17,290 nucleotides of DNA from Acinetobacter lwoffii (GTDB lineage Bacteria > Pseudomonadota > Gammaproteobacteria > Pseudomonadales > Moraxellaceae), in NCBI RefSeq assembly GCF_002321025.1, contig NZ_DCLL01000001.1, positions 1-17,290 of the forward strand. Direction: 5' to 3'. This document shows, one piece after another, positions 14,961 through 17,290 of the stretch. The notes under the pieces were generated by a model that saw only the letters and a program-made list of their open reading frames with translations, did not search any database and was not told the DNA's origin. Position numbers and translations under genes: made by a program. The stretch's first letter is position 1. The number at the start of each line of letters is the position of its first letter.

Positions 14961-15263
14961 ATGACCGAAGCTGCGCTTGAGAAAACCGTTGTAGACAAGA
15001 AACCAAACAAATTTGCGATGATGATTTCCTGCCTCCTGGCTTTTCCTCTCGCAGCAGTGTTATTGGTTCATCCTTCTGCAATGCTGGATGCCAACGGTGA
15101 ATATAGCCATAGTGCCATGATGTATATCATGATTGGTATTTCTGGAGGCTTTGTCCATGGTGTTGGCTTTATGCCGCGCCATTGGTTCTGGAAATGGTTG
15201 TTTAGTCCATTCTTGGCATGGCCTTTAATGATCTGGGGCTATTACACCTGGTTTCTCAGTTAA
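14961..15263 (+). CDS. ybgE: Cyd operon protein YbgE
   Basis: This 100-aa membrane protein matches the YbgE family that follows cydABX in proteobacteria. It has predicted helices at about 18-38, 53-72 and 78-98, and the conserved GVGFMPRHWFWKWLFSPFLAW segment. It begins three bases after the cydX stop. Its role is not settled. Membership in the operon suggests assembly or stability of the bd oxidase. A strong terminator follows 17 nt after the stop. Confidence 0.93.
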   Translation: MTEAALEKTVVDKKPNKFAMMISCLLAFPLAAVLLVHPSAMLDANGEYSHSAMMYIMIGISGGFVHGVGFMPRHWFWKWLFSPFLAWPLMIWGYYTWFLS

Positions 15264-15274
15264 AGTATGAAATT

Positions 15275-15301
15275 AAAAAAGCCCTCAAATGAGGGCTTTT
15301 T
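15275..15301. terminator. Bidirectional terminator between ybgE and the DUF6988-like gene
   Basis: The perfect stem GCCCTC/GAGGGC (15281-15286, 15291-15296) has an AAAT loop, an A-run on the left and a T-run on the right, so it works on both strands. The stop codon of the convergent minus-strand gene (15285-15287) lies inside the hairpin. Confidence 0.93.
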
Positions 15302-15953
15302 GATATCGCTTATCGATTTCTGCTTTTTGTTCTACTGTTATATCACTCTGCATCTGGAAACAATTTCTATATTGCGCATGAATGTGATGAATATACTTTT
15401 CTTTACCCGCATGTCTTAACAATATTTGTGCAGCCATCGTAATAAATCCATTTACTTGTTTAATAATCACAAGCATTTGCTCATCAGCTAATCCTGCTCT
15501 TTTTTGAATTAATGAATTTCGTCCTGTATGAACAATAGAATGCAAGTGTTTTAATGAGTAAAATTTAAACTCTTTAAATATCTCTACTATATGAGCTATC
15601 TCTACAATATTCTCTAATTTCGTTATCATTTCTACTGCTGTCGGGATTTTAATATTCTTTAAAAGGTCATCTGCATTATTTAATTCAAACTTTTGTATTT
15701 CTTGATTTGAGGCAACCATAAGTAACCAGTAAGCTCTAACGACCGCCTCAAACTGAATTCTAAACAAGGCAAGCGCAGATATATCTCTTTTTATTTCCAG
15801 TAAACTGAGAATAGCCACACCATGCTCAATCGACAATTCACAGCATTGATAAACTATCTCAAGCCGAGGCCCACCCTCCAAAAATATTGAATTATTTAAT
15901 TCACTCCCAAGCTCTACCAACATTTTTTCTGATTCACGAAAAATATTACTCAA
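15285..15953 (-). CDS. Hypothetical protein, DUF6988-like
   Basis: This 222-aa soluble, mostly helical protein has no signal peptide or membrane helix. The segment FRIQFEAVVRAYWLLMVAS (about 84-102) resembles the DUF6988-type signature, in which an aromatic/charged helix follows an Arg-rich start. No catalytic motif is evident. The start is TTG at 15953, supported by AAGGAAG six bases upstream. The alternative ATG at 15923 has no ribosome-binding site. The gene is clearly more AT-rich than the cyd and rodA genes, so it may be an acquired accessory gene. Function unknown. Confidence 0.75.
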   Translation of the reverse strand: MSNIFRESEKMLVELGSELNNSIFLEGGPRLEIVYQCCELSIEHGVAILSLLEIKRDISALALFRIQFEAVVRAYWLLMVASNQEIQKFELNNADDLLKNIKIPTAVEMITKLENIVEIAHIVEIFKEFKFYSLKHLHSIVHTGRNSLIQKRAGLADEQMLVIIKQVNGFITMAAQILLRHAGKEKYIHHIHAQYRNCFQMQSDITVEQKAEIDKRYQKALI

Positions 15954-16009
15954 ACTTAACTTCCTTTTTATACTTAATAGAGATTTATGTTTTGTTTTAA
16001 GAATACTAA

Positions 16010-16034
16010 AAAAGCCGGAACCAGTCCGACTTTT
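16010..16034 (-). terminator. Rho-independent terminator of rodA
   Basis: On the minus strand AAAAGTCGGA pairs with TCCGGCTTTT across a 5-nt loop, with one G-U pair, followed by a U-run. It lies 7 nt past the rodA stop. On the plus strand the stem would carry an A-C mismatch, so it is oriented for rodA. Confidence 0.88.
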
Positions 16035-16041
16035 AGAATAA

Positions 16042-17181
16042 TTATCGATGAGTATGAATCGACATCACAATGCCCATCCCGGCCAACATGGAAATCACCG
16101 CCGTTCCGCCATAGCTCATCAGCGGCAATGGATCTCCGGTCACAGGTAAAATCCCGCTCACCATGCCGGAGTTTAAAAATACAAAGAAGAAGAAGGTCAG
16201 TCCCATGGCTCCAGCATATAAACGGCCAAAGTTATGAAAGCTGTTTAAACCAATCATCAAACAGCGAATAATAATGGCAGTGAATAAACTGAACAGCAGA
16301 AAAACACCGATAAAACCGAATTCTTCAGCATACGTCGACATAATAAAGTCAGTATGATGTTCAGGCAGATAACCTAAATGTGATTGCGTACCTTCGGTAT
16401 AGCCTTTGCCCGTGGAACCACCTGAACCAATGGCAATTTTGGACTGGATAATATTCCAGCCCGCGCCCAAGGCATCCGACTCCGGATCAAACAAGGTGGT
16501 AATACGCTTTTTTTGATACTCTTGTAGCACAAACATCCATGCAACCGGTGCTGCCACAGCAACTGCTGCAACTGCACCACCAATCAGACGCCATGACATG
16601 CCACTTAAAAATAGAACAAAAATACCGGGAATCACCAAACCAATATTCAAGTCAGGCTGAAGCGCCACCAAAACAAATGGTATGCCCAATAAAATCAAAG
16701 CCCCGACAATATGCAAAAATTTGGGAGGAAACGGCTTACGTGCAAAATACCATGCCATCATCAAAGGCATCGCAAATTTCATCACCTCACTCGGTTGCAT
16801 GCTTCCCACCCCCGGCAAGGTAATCCAGCGGGTTGCACCTAAACGTTTTTCACCAATCACAAAGACCAGAAGCAGCATGAAGATCCCGAAGGCATACAGG
16901 TATGGACTAATCGCCTGATAGACTTTCGGTGGAATCTGCGCACAGATAAATAGCAGCACAAAACCAATCCCGAAACTGACGGCCTGACGCACCACCATGC
17001 CAGAGTCTTCGGAGGTCGCGCTATACACCACCATTAAACCCAGGATTGCATTGAGAACCAGAAAGCACAATAACCATGGATCAAGGTGCAACTTGGTCCA
17101 TCGAGATGAATCTTGCGGGTTAATACTACGTCCATCACGCAAAGAGTGACGTAAAAACCGATACTGCTGTGAAGGTATCAT
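16042..17181 (-). CDS. rodA: Rod-shape peptidoglycan glycosyltransferase RodA
   Basis: This SEDS-family membrane protein polymerises lipid II during cell elongation together with PBP2. From the ATG at 17181 it is 380 aa. It has about ten hydrophobic segments beginning at DPWLLCFLVLNAILGLMVVY. The essential aspartate motif LPEHHTDFIMSTYAEEFG is present in the large extracellular loop, and the C-terminal P-L-M-S-Y-G-G signature (PLMSYGGTAVI) is typical of RodA/FtsW. A longer TTG start at 17211 would place the start codon next to a TATAAT box, so 17181 is preferred even though its ribosome-binding site is weak. The gene ends in its own terminator. Confidence 0.94.
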   Translation of the reverse strand: MIPSQQYRFLRHSLRDGRSINPQDSSRWTKLHLDPWLLCFLVLNAILGLMVVYSATSEDSGMVVRQAVSFGIGFVLLFICAQIPPKVYQAISPYLYAFGIFMLLLVFVIGEKRLGATRWITLPGVGSMQPSEVMKFAMPLMMAWYFARKPFPPKFLHIVGALILLGIPFVLVALQPDLNIGLVIPGIFVLFLSGMSWRLIGGAVAAVAVAAPVAWMFVLQEYQKKRITTLFDPESDALGAGWNIIQSKIAIGSGGSTGKGYTEGTQSHLGYLPEHHTDFIMSTYAEEFGFIGVFLLFSLFTAIIIRCLMIGLNSFHNFGRLYAGAMGLTFFFFVFLNSGMVSGILPVTGDPLPLMSYGGTAVISMLAGMGIVMSIHTHR

Positions 17182-17212
17182 TGGCCAAAAGGTGAAAAAG
17201 AATGATGGCAAA

Positions 17213-17246
17213 ATTATAAGTGAAAGCTATAGCGAATAGATCGCTA
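17213..17246 (-). promoter_or_regulatory. Candidate rodA promoter with adjacent inverted repeat
   Basis: A perfect -10 hexamer TATAAT lies at 17218-17213 on the minus strand, predicting a start near 17206 and a leader of about 25 nt. The -35 is poor. TAGCGA (17230-17235) and TCGCTA (17241-17246) form an inverted repeat over the -35 region, a possible operator. Confidence 0.45.
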
Positions 17247-17290
17247 CAGCCAGATTTATTCTGCTTTTATTTAGGGTGTGTTGACACTTT

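Noticed and set aside
17182..17211. RodA start at TTG 17211
   Set aside because: A TATAAT hexamer abuts this codon, so transcription probably begins downstream of it. No ribosome-binding site is present.

Overview
The window looks like chromosomal DNA of an Acinetobacter-type gammaproteobacterium (Moraxellaceae). The clues are moderately AT-rich sequence, the YcgL/RNase D neighbourhood, a metZ-ebfC-recR cluster, and a CydP-type small protein ahead of a complete cytochrome bd operon. No rRNA, tRNA, CRISPR array or prophage was found.

Left edge (1-684): the 5' part of an IS5-family-like transposase, cut by the window edge. Its frame is broken at a run of eight A's, and a gene-free stretch with an inverted repeat follows. 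Minus strand 685-3468: a tight four-gene operon, read YcgL protein > four-helix membrane protein > MoxR AAA+ ATPase > CoxE-like VWA protein. Upstream on the same strand is rnd (RNase D), with an imperfect inverted repeat in its leader. Next come metZ > ebfC > recR (7075-4920), which joins methionine synthesis to recombination repair without dnaX.

Plus strand 7218-10059: a PhaC-like alpha/beta hydrolase with a serine nucleophile, a beta-hydroxyacid dehydrogenase, a small secreted YARHG-like protein with four cysteines, and a HIT-family protein closed by a UUCG terminator. The porin at 10318-11400 follows. Its promoter carries four 11-bp-phased PhoB half-sites placed before a -10 element as in classical Pho promoters, so it is probably induced by phosphate starvation.

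11501-11910 is gene-free and very AT-rich. It contains an unusual degenerate array with 32-bp period (about 11592-11762) upstream of the cytochrome bd operon cydP-cydA-cydB-cydX-ybgE (11911-15263). A bidirectional terminator separates that operon from a convergent AT-rich hypothetical gene (DUF6988-like). The right edge holds rodA on the minus strand, with its own terminator and a likely -10 element.

The two strongest non-coding signals are the Pho box at 10153-10208 and the 32-bp array before the cyd operon. Most other genes are ordinary housekeeping genes. I see no clear new multi-gene system, but the YcgL/membrane/MoxR/VWA operon has no known substrate.
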